Below, one piece after another: positions 20,101-29,012 of a stretch of 64,000 nucleotides of DNA. The translations under genes were made by a program, and so were the position numbers. The first letter of the stretch is position 1, and the number at the start of each line of letters is the position of its first letter. The DNA is taken from contig NZ_MTQP01000065.1 in NCBI RefSeq assembly GCF_001984175.1, forward strand, positions 248,001 through 312,000. Direction: 5' to 3'. Source of the stretch: Saccharothrix sp. ALI-22-I. Lineage in GTDB: Bacteria; Actinomycetota; Actinomycetes; Mycobacteriales; Pseudonocardiaceae. The notes below the pieces were generated by a model, which was given only the letters and a program-made list of their open reading frames with translations, was not told the origin of the DNA and ran no database searches.

Positions 20101-22179
20101 GACGCGTTCGCGTCCGGCGGTTCCGTCGGCTACGACCACAAGGCGATGGGCATCACCGCCAAGGGCGCGTGGGAGAGCGTGAAGCGGCACTTCCGCGAGT
20201 TGGGCACGGACACGCAGTCGGAGGAGTTCACCGTCGTCGGCGTCGGCGACATGTCCGGTGACGTGTTCGGCAACGGCATGCTGCTGTCCGAGCACATCCG
20301 GCTGGTGGCCGCGTTCGACCACCGGCACATCTTCATCGACCCGAACCCCGTCGCGGCCCCGTCCTACGCCGAGCGCAGGCGGCTGTTCGAGCTGCCCCGC
20401 TCGTCGTGGGACGACTACGACCACTCGCTGATCAGCGAGGGCGGCGGCGTGTGGCCGCGGACGGCGAAGTCGATCCCGGTCAGCCCGCAGGTCCGCACGG
20501 CCCTGGGTCTGCCCGAGGGCGTGGTGAAGCTGTCGCCGCAGGAGCTGATGAAGGCCGTCCTGCTGGCGCCGGTCGACCTGCTGTGGAACGGCGGCATCGG
20601 CACCTACGTCAAGGCGGGCACCGAGACGCACGCCGAGGTCGGCGACAAGGCCAACGACGCGATCCGGGTCAACGGCGCGGACCTGCGGGTGAAGGTCGTC
20701 GGCGAGGGCGGCAACCTGGGCCTGACCCAGCGCGGCCGGATCGAGTTCGCCCGCGTCGGCGGTCCCGGCGGCGGAGGCGGCAAGGTCAACACCGACGCGT
20801 TGGACAACTCGGCCGGTGTGGACTGCTCCGACCACGAGGTCAACATCAAGATCCTGCTCGACGAGCTGGTCCGCGACGGCAAGCTCGACCACGAGCAGCG
20901 CAACGAGCTGCTGGGCCAGATGACCGACGAGGTCGGCGAGCTGGTGCTGGCCGACAACTACTCGCAGAACTTCGTGCTCGGCGTCTCCCGCGCCCACGCT
21001 GATTCGATGCTGCCGGTGCACGCGCGTCTCGTCGCCGACCTCGAACAGCGCGGCGCGCTCGACCGGACTCTCGAAGCGCTGCCGAGCGTGTCGGAGTTCA
21101 AGGCGCTGGAGAAGGCCGGCGACGGCCTGACCTCGCCGGAACTCGCGACCCTGTTGGCCCACGTGAAGCTGGCGTTGAAGGAGGAGGTGCTGGCCAGCGA
21201 CCTGCCGACGATGGACGTGCTGGCCCGCAGGCTGCCCGACTACTTCCCCAGCGAGCTGCGGGAACGGTTCGCCGACGCCATCGGCAGCCACCCGCTGTCC
21301 CGCGAGATCGTCACGACCGTGCTGGTCAACGAGGTCGTGGACGGCGGTGGGGTGTCGTACGCGTTCCGGTTGGCCGAGGAGATCAGCGCGTCGGCGACGG
21401 ACGCGGTGCGCGCGTACACGGTGGTGACCGCGATCTACGACCTGCCGTCGATGTGGCGGGAGATCCGGGCGCTGGACACCGTCGTCGCGACGGACGTCCA
21501 GGACAACATGGTGCTGGAAACCCGCCGCCTGCTCGACCGCGCGTCGCGCTGGCTGCTCACCAACCGTCCGCAGCCGCTCGCGATCGGGTCCACGATCAGC
21601 CGGTTCGCCCCGGTGGTCGCCGTCCTCGCGCCGCGCACGATCGACATGCTCCAGGGTCACGAGCAGAAGACCGTGATGGAGGACGTCGAGCGGCTCGTGG
21701 GGCATGGGGTGCCGGTGGCGTTGGCGCGGCGGATCGCCGCCCTGCTGTTCACCTACGGGCTGCTGGACGTGACGGAGGTGGCCGAACTCGCCGAGCGCGA
21801 GGAGGGCGAGGGCGCGACCGGGCACGAGCGGACGCACGAGGAGACCGCAGAGCTGTACTTCGCGCTGTCCGAGCACCTGGACGTGGACCGGATGCTCAGC
21901 TCGGTGTCGGACCTGGAACGCATAAACCGCTGGCACGCGCTGGCGCGCTTGGCGTTGCGGGACGACTTCTACTCGTCGCTGCGCTCGATCACCATCGACG
22001 TGCTCCGGTCGGCCGACCCCGGCGACACCCCGGACGAGAAGATCGCCCAGTGGGAGCAGACCAACTCCTCCCGCCTGAGCCGAGCCCGCGCCGCCCTGGC
22101 CGAGATCAACCGCGTCACCAAACCCGACCTGGCCACCCTCTCCGTAGCCGCCCGCCAAGTCCGCAGCATGATCCGCTAA
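17200..22179 (+). CDS. gdh: NAD-specific glutamate dehydrogenase, large (GDH-180) class
   Basis: 1659 residues, the size of the L_180 class first described in Streptomyces. It oxidatively deaminates glutamate to 2-oxoglutarate with NAD. The N-terminal half carries regulatory ACT-like regions. The catalytic domain lies roughly at 780-1250, with [20 protein letters not shown] (about 839), [20 protein letters not shown] (about 866) and the [20 protein letters not shown] block. [15 protein letters not shown] is part of the nucleotide-binding region. The ATG at 17200 is preceded by GTGGAG; frames upstream lack coding bias. The gene is monocistronic and ends at a repeat array shared with the convergent amylase gene. 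Confidence 0.95.
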   Translation: [1659 protein letters not shown]

Positions 22180-22185
22180 CCCGAG

Positions 22186-22450
22186 AGTCGAACACTCAGA
22201 TCGCGAGAGTCGAACCTTCAGGACCCTCGAGTTCAACGTTCAGGACGCACTCGACCCGTCCTGAACGTTGAACTCAGCCGACCTGGGCGTTCGACTCTCG
22301 CGCGTGTCCAACGTTCAGAACGCGCGTGTCCAACGTTGGGAACGCGCGTGTCCAACGTTGGGAACGCGCGTGTCCTACGTTCAGGACAGGCGAGTTGAAC
22401 GTTCAGAACGCGTGAGGCACCTGCTCGGGAAGTTGTCCACAGGCGACGCT
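22186..22450. repeat. Palindromic/tandem repeat array 1 (family also at 51660-51925)
   Basis: The stretch is built of reiterated pieces. A 14-bp outer inverted repeat (22202-22215 / 22289-22302, core GAGAGTCGAAC) encloses an 18-bp perfect inverted repeat, GAGTTCAACGTTCAGGAC at 22229-22246 and its complement at 22258-22275. Four 22-bp tandem units with core GTGTCCAACGTT follow, at about 22301-22388, in the order TTCAGAAC, TTGGGAAC, TTGGGAAC, then a degenerate unit. A last piece (GAGTTGAACGTTCAGAACGC) precedes the terminators. It sits between convergent gdh and amylase. Confidence 0.8.
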
Positions 22451-22486
22451 TGAACGCTGCGGATTGTCAGACCTTTGTGGCAGGGT

Positions 22487-22519
22487 AAAAGCAGGGGTCC
22501 CCTTGGCGGGGACCTCTGC
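22487..22519 (-). terminator. Intrinsic terminator of the amylase gene
   Basis: Read on the minus strand, a 12-bp stem (arms 22491-22502 and 22508-22519, one G-U pair, five-base loop) is followed directly by TTTT. Confidence 0.8.
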
Positions 22520-22525
22520 GTAGCC

Positions 22526-22543
22526 CTTGCGGGGGCAAGTTTT
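22526..22543 (+). terminator. Small intrinsic terminator facing gdh
   Basis: CTTGC-GGGG-GCAAG followed by TTTT on the plus strand. Together with the hairpin before it, this gives bidirectional termination between the convergent genes. Confidence 0.55.
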
Positions 22544-22549
22544 GAGTGG

Positions 22550-24223
22550 CTAGGCGCGCCAGGTGTCGGACAATGTCACGGGGGACGTGGCGGTGCGGTT
22601 GGTGCCGGTCTCCCACGTCACCGCGCCGTTGGGTTCCTTCCGGATGTACTTGTACTGGAAGGAAGTTCCGGAGGGCAGCGACACCGATGCCCGCCAGGTC
22701 GGGTAGGTGGCCGATGACAACGCCACCGCAGCCGAAGGGTTCCACGCGCCTAGCGACGGGTGGTCGCCTACGACGAAGATGTTCTGCCCCAACGTGGTCG
22801 TGGCGTTCACCGCGAACGTCGCCGTGCCGGCGGGAGGCGGAGTGCCGACGCCCATCGCGCCGACGTGCAACGCCAGAGCCTCGCCGGCGCCCAACGTCGC
22901 GGTGAACTGACCGTTCGACCCCACGGTGTAAGCCACGCACCCGTCCTGCTGCACGTTGCAGTACGACCCTGCGGGCAGCGAGGTCTGGAACGTCCGCGTC
23001 AACGACGAAGACTCACGGTTGATCGCCACGAAACCCTTGCTACCCCGGCCGAACGCGATCGCGTCACCGCCGTTGTCCCACCAGTTCACCACCGACGTGC
23101 CGGCCACAGCGTTCCGGAACCCCACCATGGAAGAGATCTGCGTCCACCGGTGCTGGCACTTCCACCCGGACGTGTAGCACTCGGACCCCGTAGGCGGCCC
23201 GGCGTCGTGCGAAGAGAACTCGTACCCCGAGTACACGTTCGGCGCACCGTAAGGCCAAGCCAGCATGAACACGTTCGCCAACGTGTAAGTAGACCCGTCG
23301 CGGTACGTCAACGTGGACCCGTTGCGCTCGGTGTCCCAGTTGTCCACGAACGACCGCGCCTGGCCACCCGGCAGGTACCCCCACGACTGCCCGAACGTGC
23401 TCAGGTAAGCCAGGTTCTCGTTGTTGAAGATCCGCTTGATGTCATACGCGTACCGGAACTCGTCCACATCACCCGACCCGGTGTACTCACCCGGCTGCAC
23501 GGCCTCATCGGACCCGTAGATCACCTCGTGCACCCAGAACACACCGGGATTGCTCAGCCGGGACTTGATCGCGGACAGGTCGGCCGCCGCCATGTGCTTG
23601 GCCGCGTCGATCCGGAACCCGTCCACCCCGAGCGAGATCAGGTGGTTCAGGTAGGTGGCGATCCTGCCGCGCACGTAGTCACTGCCGGTGTCGAGGTCCG
23701 ACAGCCCGACCAACTCGCAGTTCTGCACGTCGTCACGGTTGCGGTAGTCGCTGACGTACGCCCGGCACGAGTGGAAGTCCCAGTCGCTGTAGACGCCGGG
23801 GTAGTTGTACTTCGCGTACGAAGAACCGCCGGTGCCGACCCCCGACCCGGCGCTCATGTGGTTGATCACCGCGTCCGCGATGACCTTCACGCCCGCCGCG
23901 TGGCAGGTGTCGACCATGTTCCGGAACGCGGCCTCGTCGCCGAGGCGTCCGGCGATGCGGTAGCTGACGGGCTGGTAGGAGGTCCACCACTGGGACCCCT
24001 GGATGTGTTCGGTGGCAGGGGACACCTCGACGAACCCGTACCCCTTGGGCCCCAGCACGTTCGTGCACTCGGCGGCTACCCGCGAGAAAGGCCACTGGAA
24101 CAGGGTCGCGGTGACGTCCTTCGCGGACGGCGGCGCGGCAAGAGTTTGCGGGACCGGGACCACCAATAGGCTTAACAGCAGTACGGCTATCGCGCCCAAG
24201 GCGCGTCGGCTTGCGGAAACCAC
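22550..24223 (-). CDS. Secreted alpha-amylase with C-terminal starch-binding domain
   Basis: 557 residues. A Sec signal peptide ([20 protein letters not shown], cleavage near Ala30) precedes a GH13 barrel with [25 protein letters not shown] (nucleophile Asp), FWVHEVIYG (acid/base Glu) and [10 protein letters not shown] (transition-state Asp). From about residue 460 a CBM20-type starch-binding domain follows ([16 protein letters not shown], then TWETGTNRT). It endo-hydrolyses starch outside the cell. The GTG start has GAGGAG seven bases upstream. It is divergent from the cytoplasmic alpha-glucosidase at 24344, and a cre-like operator sits in the shared promoter region. Confidence 0.95.
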   Translation of the reverse strand: MVSASRRALGAIAVLLLSLLVVPVPQTLAAPPSAKDVTATLFQWPFSRVAAECTNVLGPKGYGFVEVSPATEHIQGSQWWTSYQPVSYRIAGRLGDEAAFRNMVDTCHAAGVKVIADAVINHMSAGSGVGTGGSSYAKYNYPGVYSDWDFHSCRAYVSDYRNRDDVQNCELVGLSDLDTGSDYVRGRIATYLNHLISLGVDGFRIDAAKHMAAADLSAIKSRLSNPGVFWVHEVIYGSDEAVQPGEYTGSGDVDEFRYAYDIKRIFNNENLAYLSTFGQSWGYLPGGQARSFVDNWDTERNGSTLTYRDGSTYTLANVFMLAWPYGAPNVYSGYEFSSHDAGPPTGSECYTSGWKCQHRWTQISSMVGFRNAVAGTSVVNWWDNGGDAIAFGRGSKGFVAINRESSSLTRTFQTSLPAGSYCNVQQDGCVAYTVGSNGQFTATLGAGEALALHVGAMGVGTPPPAGTATFAVNATTTLGQNIFVVGDHPSLGAWNPSAAVALSSATYPTWRASVSLPSGTSFQYKYIRKEPNGAVTWETGTNRTATSPVTLSDTWRA

Positions 24224-24279
24224 ATTGTCTCCTCGACTGGCAGGGACGTGCCCTAGGTCATACCAGTCGCCAGACTTGC

Positions 24280-24293
24280 TGAAAACGCTTGCA
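24280..24293. promoter_or_regulatory. cre-like LacI-family operator between amylase and alpha-glucosidase
   Basis: TGAAAACGCTTGCA fits the catabolite-repression consensus TGWAARCGYTWNCW at every position. It lies 57 bases upstream of the amylase start and 51 bases upstream of the alpha-glucosidase start. The LacI-type regulator encoded at 25921 is the obvious candidate to bind it. That link is inferred. Confidence 0.65.
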
Positions 24294-24343
24294 AAGTATT
24301 CCATAGCGGACCGGTGCGGAACCGATCCGGAAGGACACCTCCC

Positions 24344-25909
24344 ATGACGCAGGACTGGTGGCGCGAGGCCGTCATCTACCAGGTCTACGTGCGCAGCTTC
24401 GCCGACTCGAACGGCGACGGCGTCGGTGACCTGCCCGGCATCCGCTCCCGGTTGCCCTACCTCGCCGACCTCGGCGTCGACGCGGTGTGGATCACCCCGT
24501 TCTACGCGTCCCCGATGGCCGACGGCGGCTACGACGTCGCCGACTACCGCGCGATCGACCCCCTCTTCGGCACCCTCGACGACGCCAAAGCACTCGTCGA
24601 CGAAGCGCACGACCGGGGCATCCGCGTGATCGTGGACCTGGTCCCGAACCACACCAGCGACCGGCACGAGTGGTTCCAGCAGGCCCTCAAGGCGGAAAAG
24701 GACTCACCGGAACGCGCCCGCTACCACTTCCGGGACGGCCGCGGCGACCGTGGTGATCTCCCGCCGAACGACTGGGAGTCCGTCTTCGGCGGCCCCGCCT
24801 GGACGAAAACCGAGACCGCCGACGGCCAGTGGTACCTGCACCTGTTCGCCCCCGAGCAGCCGGACCTGAACTGGGACCAGCCGGAGGTGCGCGGCGAGTT
24901 CCTGGACATCCTGCGCTTCTGGCTCGACCTCGGCGTGGACGGCTTCCGCATCGACGTGGCGCACGGCATGGTCAAGGCCGACGGCCTGCCGGACGTCGGC
25001 ACCCCCGGCCACCTCAAGCTGCTCGGCACGCAGGCGCTGCCGTTCTTCGACCAGGACGGCGTGCACGAGATCTACCGCGACTGGCGCAAGGTGCTCGACT
25101 CGTACCCGGGCAGCCGGATCGGCGTGGCCGAGGCGTGGACGCGCAGCCCCGAGCGCACCGCCCGCTACCTGCGTTCCGACGAGCTGCACCAGGCGTTCAA
25201 CTTCCACTACCTGACCGCCGAGTGGAACGCCGCCGACCTCAAGCAGGTCATCGACGACTCGCTGGCGGCGATGACGCCGGTGGCCGCGCCGACCACGTGG
25301 GTGCTGTCCAACCACGACGTGCAGCGGCACGTGACCCGGTACGGCAGCGTGGCACGGGCGCGCGCCGCCGCGTTGCTGATGCTGGCGCTCCCCGGCAGCG
25401 CGTACGTCTACCAGGGCGAGGAACTGGGCCTGCCCGAGGTCCTGGACCTCCCCGAGGACGTCCTCCAGGACCCCGTGTGGGAACGGTCCGGCCGCACCGA
25501 TCGCGGCCGTGACGGCTGCCGCGTGCCGATCCCGTGGACGCCGGACGGTCCGTCGTTCGGCTTCGGTGACGGCGGCTCGTGGCTGCCGCAGCCCGCGGAC
25601 TGGGCGGAGCTGAGCGTCGCAAAGCAGCAGGCCGACCCGAACTCGGTGCTGGAGTTGTACCGCAGCGCGCTGCGCGTGCGACGTGAGCAGCCGGACCTCG
25701 GCGCGGGCTCCGAAGTGGAGTGGTTGGACGTGCCCGAGCACGTGTTGTCCTTCCGCCGTGGCGCTTTCACGTGCGTGGTGAACTTCGGCCCGGACACCGC
25801 ACGGCTGCCCGCCGACGGACGGGTGCTGCTGTCCTCGGGTGGCTACGCGACCGAGGACGCGGACGTCCTCGTGCCGGCGGACACGGCTGTGTGGTTGGCG
25901 CGCCCGTAG
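24344..25909 (+). CDS. Cytoplasmic alpha-glucosidase (GH13, oligo-1,6-/maltase type)
   Basis: 521 residues without a signal peptide. The GH13 barrel opens with [20 protein letters not shown] and carries [11 protein letters not shown]. The nucleophile lies in GFRIDVAHG (about residue 200), the acid/base in GVAEAW (about 260), and the third Asp in [10 protein letters not shown] (about 322). QGEELGLPE is typical of the group that cleaves alpha-1,4 or alpha-1,6 bonds of short maltodextrins. ATG with GGAAGGA upstream. It would finish, inside the cell, the digestion begun by the divergent secreted amylase. The LacI regulator gene follows after 11 bases, in one operon. Confidence 0.92.
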   Translation: MTQDWWREAVIYQVYVRSFADSNGDGVGDLPGIRSRLPYLADLGVDAVWITPFYASPMADGGYDVADYRAIDPLFGTLDDAKALVDEAHDRGIRVIVDLVPNHTSDRHEWFQQALKAEKDSPERARYHFRDGRGDRGDLPPNDWESVFGGPAWTKTETADGQWYLHLFAPEQPDLNWDQPEVRGEFLDILRFWLDLGVDGFRIDVAHGMVKADGLPDVGTPGHLKLLGTQALPFFDQDGVHEIYRDWRKVLDSYPGSRIGVAEAWTRSPERTARYLRSDELHQAFNFHYLTAEWNAADLKQVIDDSLAAMTPVAAPTTWVLSNHDVQRHVTRYGSVARARAAALLMLALPGSAYVYQGEELGLPEVLDLPEDVLQDPVWERSGRTDRGRDGCRVPIPWTPDGPSFGFGDGGSWLPQPADWAELSVAKQQADPNSVLELYRSALRVRREQPDLGAGSEVEWLDVPEHVLSFRRGAFTCVVNFGPDTARLPADGRVLLSSGGYATEDADVLVPADTAVWLARP

Positions 25910-25920
25910 AGTCACCCGGT

Positions 25921-26928
25921 GTGACAGCGCGGCTCAGTGACATCGCGACCCAGGCCGGCGTGAGCGAGGCGACGGTCAGCCGGGTGGTCAACGGCAAGCC
26001 AGGCGTCTCCGCCACCACCCGCCAGGCCGTGGTCGCCGCGATGGACGTCCTCGGCTACGAGCGCCCGCCCAGGCTCCGACAGCGCAGCGCCGGGCTGATC
26101 GGGTTGATCACCCCCGAGTTGAACAACCCGATCTTCCCGGCGTTCGCGCAGGTCATCGAGCAGGTGCTGACCAGGGACGGCTACACGCCGGTGCTGTGCA
26201 CGCAGACACCCGGCGGCTCCACCGAGGACCAGCTGACCGAGATGCTGGTCGACCGCGGCGTCACCGGGATCGTCTTCGTGTCCGGTCTGCACGCCGACAC
26301 GACGGCCGACAAGGACCGGTACGTCAAGCTCGCCGGACGTGGTGTGCCGTTCGTGATGATCAACGGCTACACCGACCAGGTGTCGGCGCCGTTCGTGTCG
26401 GTGGACAACCGGGCGGCCGTCCGGCTCGCCGTCTCCCACCTCGTGGAACTCGGGCACGAGAAGATCGGGTTGGCCGTCGGCCCGCCGCGGTTCGTGCCCG
26501 CCCAACGCATGGTCGAGGGCTTCACGCTCGTCCGCCCGCAGGCCTCCGACCTGGTCGAACACTCGCTGTTCACGGTCGAGGGCGGCCAGGCCGCGGCCAA
26601 CGCCCTGCTGGACCGCGGCTGCACGGCGATCGTGTGCGGCAGCGACCTGATGGCGTTCGGCGCGATCCGCGCGGCCCGCCACCGGGACCTCAACGTGCCG
26701 CGTGACGTCTCCGTGGTCGGCTTCGACGATTCGCCACTGATCGTGTTCGCCGATCCGCCGCTGACCACGATCCGCCAGCCCGTCGAGGCGATGGGCCAGG
26801 CCGCCGTGCACGCGTTGCTGGAGGAGATCGGCGGCACGCTGAGGAGTTCTTTTTCGGGCGCACACGCCGAGTTCGTGTTCCAGCCGGAGTTGGTGGTGCG
26901 CGGTTCGACGGGCGCCCGGCCCAGATGA
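25921..26928 (+). CDS. LacI-family regulator of the starch/maltodextrin locus (MalR-like)
   Basis: 335 residues. The helix-turn-helix is LSDIATQAGVSEATVSRVVN (residues 5-24), followed by the hinge and a sugar-binding domain with FVSVDNRAAVRLAVSHLVEL and VVGFDDSPLIVFADPPLTTI. The GTG start is 11 bases after the alpha-glucosidase stop, so the regulator is co-transcribed with a gene it probably controls through the cre-like site at 24280. MalR-type proteins release DNA when maltose or maltotriose binds. The ligand here is inferred from the neighbours. Its last four bases overlap the next start codon (ATGA). Confidence 0.88.
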   Translation: MTARLSDIATQAGVSEATVSRVVNGKPGVSATTRQAVVAAMDVLGYERPPRLRQRSAGLIGLITPELNNPIFPAFAQVIEQVLTRDGYTPVLCTQTPGGSTEDQLTEMLVDRGVTGIVFVSGLHADTTADKDRYVKLAGRGVPFVMINGYTDQVSAPFVSVDNRAAVRLAVSHLVELGHEKIGLAVGPPRFVPAQRMVEGFTLVRPQASDLVEHSLFTVEGGQAAANALLDRGCTAIVCGSDLMAFGAIRAARHRDLNVPRDVSVVGFDDSPLIVFADPPLTTIRQPVEAMGQAAVHALLEEIGGTLRSSFSGAHAEFVFQPELVVRGSTGARPR

Positions 26929-27842
26929 CCGTGCTCGCGCAACGGATGCGGGCGCAACGGCTCTCGCACCCGGCAAGAGACGTGACGGACCTGTTCAGCT
27001 CCGTTTTCGCTCTGCAAGCCCAGGACGTGTTCGCCGCACGGCTCGCGGCGCGCGCCCGAGGCGTGCGGTCCCTCGACGGTCCTCTAGTGCGTACGTGGGC
27101 GATGCGCGGCACCCTCCACCTGTTCCACGAGGACGACCTGTGGGTCGTCAACCTCCTGGGCCCGATCTTTATCGCAGCCGGACGACGTCGCCGCGCACAG
27201 CTCGGCCTCACCGATGAGCTGTGCGAACGCGCGCTACCCGCGCTCCGCGAAGTCCTGAAAAAGCCGCTCGAACGCGCCGACATCGTCAGCCGCCTCGCCG
27301 AAGTCGGCATCGCCCTGGACCCGAAATCACAGGCCCCGGCGCACCTGCTGGCGTTCGCCGCGCACTCCGGCGTGCTGTGCCGGGGGCTCGACGACACCTA
27401 CCGGCTCCTGCACATCGACTGCGAACCCCGAGACGTGGACGAGCTGTGGCGGCGCTACCGGCGTGCCTACGGCCCCGCGACCCCGGACGACTTCGCCGCC
27501 TGGAGCGGCCTGCCCAAACGGCAGCTGAAGAACCTCACCGAGGTGACCGACGAACCGGCCGAGCCGAACGGCACCGTCCGCATGCTCGGCCACTTCGATC
27601 CCTACCTGCTCGGGTACCGCGACCGTTCCGCCGCGCTCGCCCCCGAGCACGCCGATCTCGTCCAGACCGGCGGCGGTTTCCTCACGCCGCACGTCGTGGT
27701 GGACGGCCGGGTGGTCGCGGTCTGGCACCGGGACGGCGATCAGATCGCCGTTCACCCGTTCGGCGCACGCCCCGACCTCGCTGACGAGGTCGCTGACCTG
27801 GGCCGATTCTTTGAGGTGGATGCGCGCTTAACCTGGGTGTAG
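26925..27842 (+). CDS. Winged-helix protein of the AlkZ/YcaQ DNA glycosylase family (HTH_42)
   Basis: 305 residues. The N-terminal winged-helix repeat has ALQAQD with the catalytic-type Q-x-Q motif (Gln31, Gln33) that AlkZ-like enzymes use to unhook alkylated or crosslinked bases. The domain continues with VRTWAMRGTLHLFHEDD and, near the C-terminus, HFDPYLLGYRDR. In antibiotic producers AlkZ relatives protect against genotoxic products. Many actinomycetes also carry housekeeping copies of unknown substrate. It starts at an ATG overlapping the LacI stop by four bases, so it is translated from the maltose operon mRNA. That is an odd partner for DNA repair. Confidence 0.75.
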   Translation: MTVLAQRMRAQRLSHPARDVTDLFSSVFALQAQDVFAARLAARARGVRSLDGPLVRTWAMRGTLHLFHEDDLWVVNLLGPIFIAAGRRRRAQLGLTDELCERALPALREVLKKPLERADIVSRLAEVGIALDPKSQAPAHLLAFAAHSGVLCRGLDDTYRLLHIDCEPRDVDELWRRYRRAYGPATPDDFAAWSGLPKRQLKNLTEVTDEPAEPNGTVRMLGHFDPYLLGYRDRSAALAPEHADLVQTGGGFLTPHVVVDGRVVAVWHRDGDQIAVHPFGARPDLADEVADLGRFFEVDARLTWV

Positions 27843-27892
27843 CACGTGGATAGGGTCATCGCCACGCATCGACAGCAGGAGGCGCGTTCAAG

Positions 27893-28324
27893 TTGGGTGT
27901 GTTCGTCACGGGTGTGCGACCTCGCTGGTCGGACATGGACGCCTACGGCCATGTCAACCACGCCAACACGGTGACGTTGCTGGAAGAGGCGCGCATCGAC
28001 CTGCTCTTCACCGAGGCCGCCCGCCACGGTGTGCCGGACATGGCCAAAGGTGTAGTGGTGGCCCGGCTGGTGGTGGACTACCTCGCGCCGCTGGTGTTCA
28101 CCGGCGACGAGATCGTGGTGGAGATGTCCGTGCGGGAGCTGAAGTCGGCGTCGTTCACGCTCGACTACACGATCCGCGGAAGCCGCCAGGAGGGCAGCGC
28201 TGTCGTCACGACCGCGGAAACCCTTATGGTGCCGTACAACCTGACGGCCGGACGTCCGCGCCGTCTCCTCGAAGCCGAGCGCGACTTCCTCGCGGGCTGG
28301 CGTGCCGGAGGTAATGGTGCCTGA
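27893..28324 (+). CDS. Acyl-CoA thioesterase (4HBT hot-dog family)
   Basis: 143 residues with the single hot-dog domain of the 4-hydroxybenzoyl-CoA thioesterase family. WSDMDAYGHVNHANTVTLLE contains the catalytic Asp/His-Asn pattern, followed by the long helix EEARIDLLFTEAARHG. These enzymes hydrolyse acyl-CoA thioesters in the cytoplasm. I chose the TTG at 27893 because AGGAGG lies ten bases upstream; GTG 27899 is an alternative. A TAGGGT -10-like hexamer occurs at 27850. The 3' end overlaps the next gene, so the two are coupled. Confidence 0.85.
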   Translation: MGVFVTGVRPRWSDMDAYGHVNHANTVTLLEEARIDLLFTEAARHGVPDMAKGVVVARLVVDYLAPLVFTGDEIVVEMSVRELKSASFTLDYTIRGSRQEGSAVVTTAETLMVPYNLTAGRPRRLLEAERDFLAGWRAGGNGA

Positions 28325-28943
28325 ATTGGTGCTCGCGGATCCCGCCGAGCGGGACGATCTCGGCGCGTTCGTCGCCCGTGCCGTGCGCCTGGACGCGCAG
28401 GCGGTGGTCCGGCTGCGCAACCGCCAGGCCGGCGGCCTGCTGGACGCGTGGGTGGCGACCCCGTTCGACACCCTGGCCACCCGCACCGTCGCCGGGCAGG
28501 TGACCCCGGGTGACACGACCGTGTCGGCGACCGACCTGCTCACCGGCCTGGCCGTGGTGCGGGCGGAGGTCGTGGACCCCGGTCCGGCGCGGGACATGAT
28601 GTGGCGTTCGGCGCTGCCGCCGTCGGTGGGCTGGCTGCCGGTGGACCGGCTGCCCGGCAGCGTGGTGTCGGAGCTGGCGGAGAAGGGCGTGGAGGTGGCG
28701 CGGGAGAACGCCGGCCCGCGCGGCACGCCGCCCGCGTCGCTGCTGGACCAGACGGTGATCACGGTGAGCGGTTCCGGGTTGGACGTGAAGGTGCCGATGC
28801 GGTGCCTGTTCGCGTTGTCCGGCATGGGTTTCCTGGGCGGTGACGATGTGCGCATCACCGCCACCGATTCGTGGCTGCGCATCGACGCCCGGTTCGGCGC
28901 GGTGGTCCGCCGCCGTCACTCCATGCTGCCGCTGCTGGTCTGA
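28317..28943 (+). CDS. Conserved actinobacterial hypothetical protein
   Basis: 208 residues, with no signal peptide or membrane span. The N-terminus (VPELVLADPAERDDLGAFVA) is followed by a segment with valine- and arginine-rich strands, DMMWRSALPPSVGWLPVDRL in the middle, and a C-terminal half ending VVRRRHSMLPLL. I do not recognise a named domain. GTG 28317 is placed five bases after GGAGG; ATG 28314 is too close to it. The start overlaps the thioesterase stop by eight bases, so the two proteins probably act together, perhaps in acyl-CoA metabolism. This is an inference from coupling only. Confidence 0.65.
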   Translation: MPELVLADPAERDDLGAFVARAVRLDAQAVVRLRNRQAGGLLDAWVATPFDTLATRTVAGQVTPGDTTVSATDLLTGLAVVRAEVVDPGPARDMMWRSALPPSVGWLPVDRLPGSVVSELAEKGVEVARENAGPRGTPPASLLDQTVITVSGSGLDVKVPMRCLFALSGMGFLGGDDVRITATDSWLRIDARFGAVVRRRHSMLPLLV

Positions 28944-28948
28944 CCCCT

Positions 28949-28962
28949 CACCTGATCAGGTG
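28949..28962. promoter_or_regulatory. Palindrome upstream of the AfsR-like gene
   Basis: CACCTGATCAGGTG is a perfect 14-bp palindrome about 20 bases before a TACGCT -10 hexamer (28983-28988) that probably drives the regulator gene. It could be an operator or the end of the preceding transcript. Confidence 0.4.
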
Positions 28963-29012
28963 CTCTTCTCGGATCAGCCGGCTACGCTGGTTTTTCGAGC
29001 AGGGGGGCACGG

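Noticed and set aside
18553-22236. 1227-codon minus-strand frame opposite gdh
   Set aside because: It is the antisense shadow of gdh, with His/Arg/Val-rich sequence typical of reversed GC-rich genes. The gdh frame contains all the enzyme motifs.
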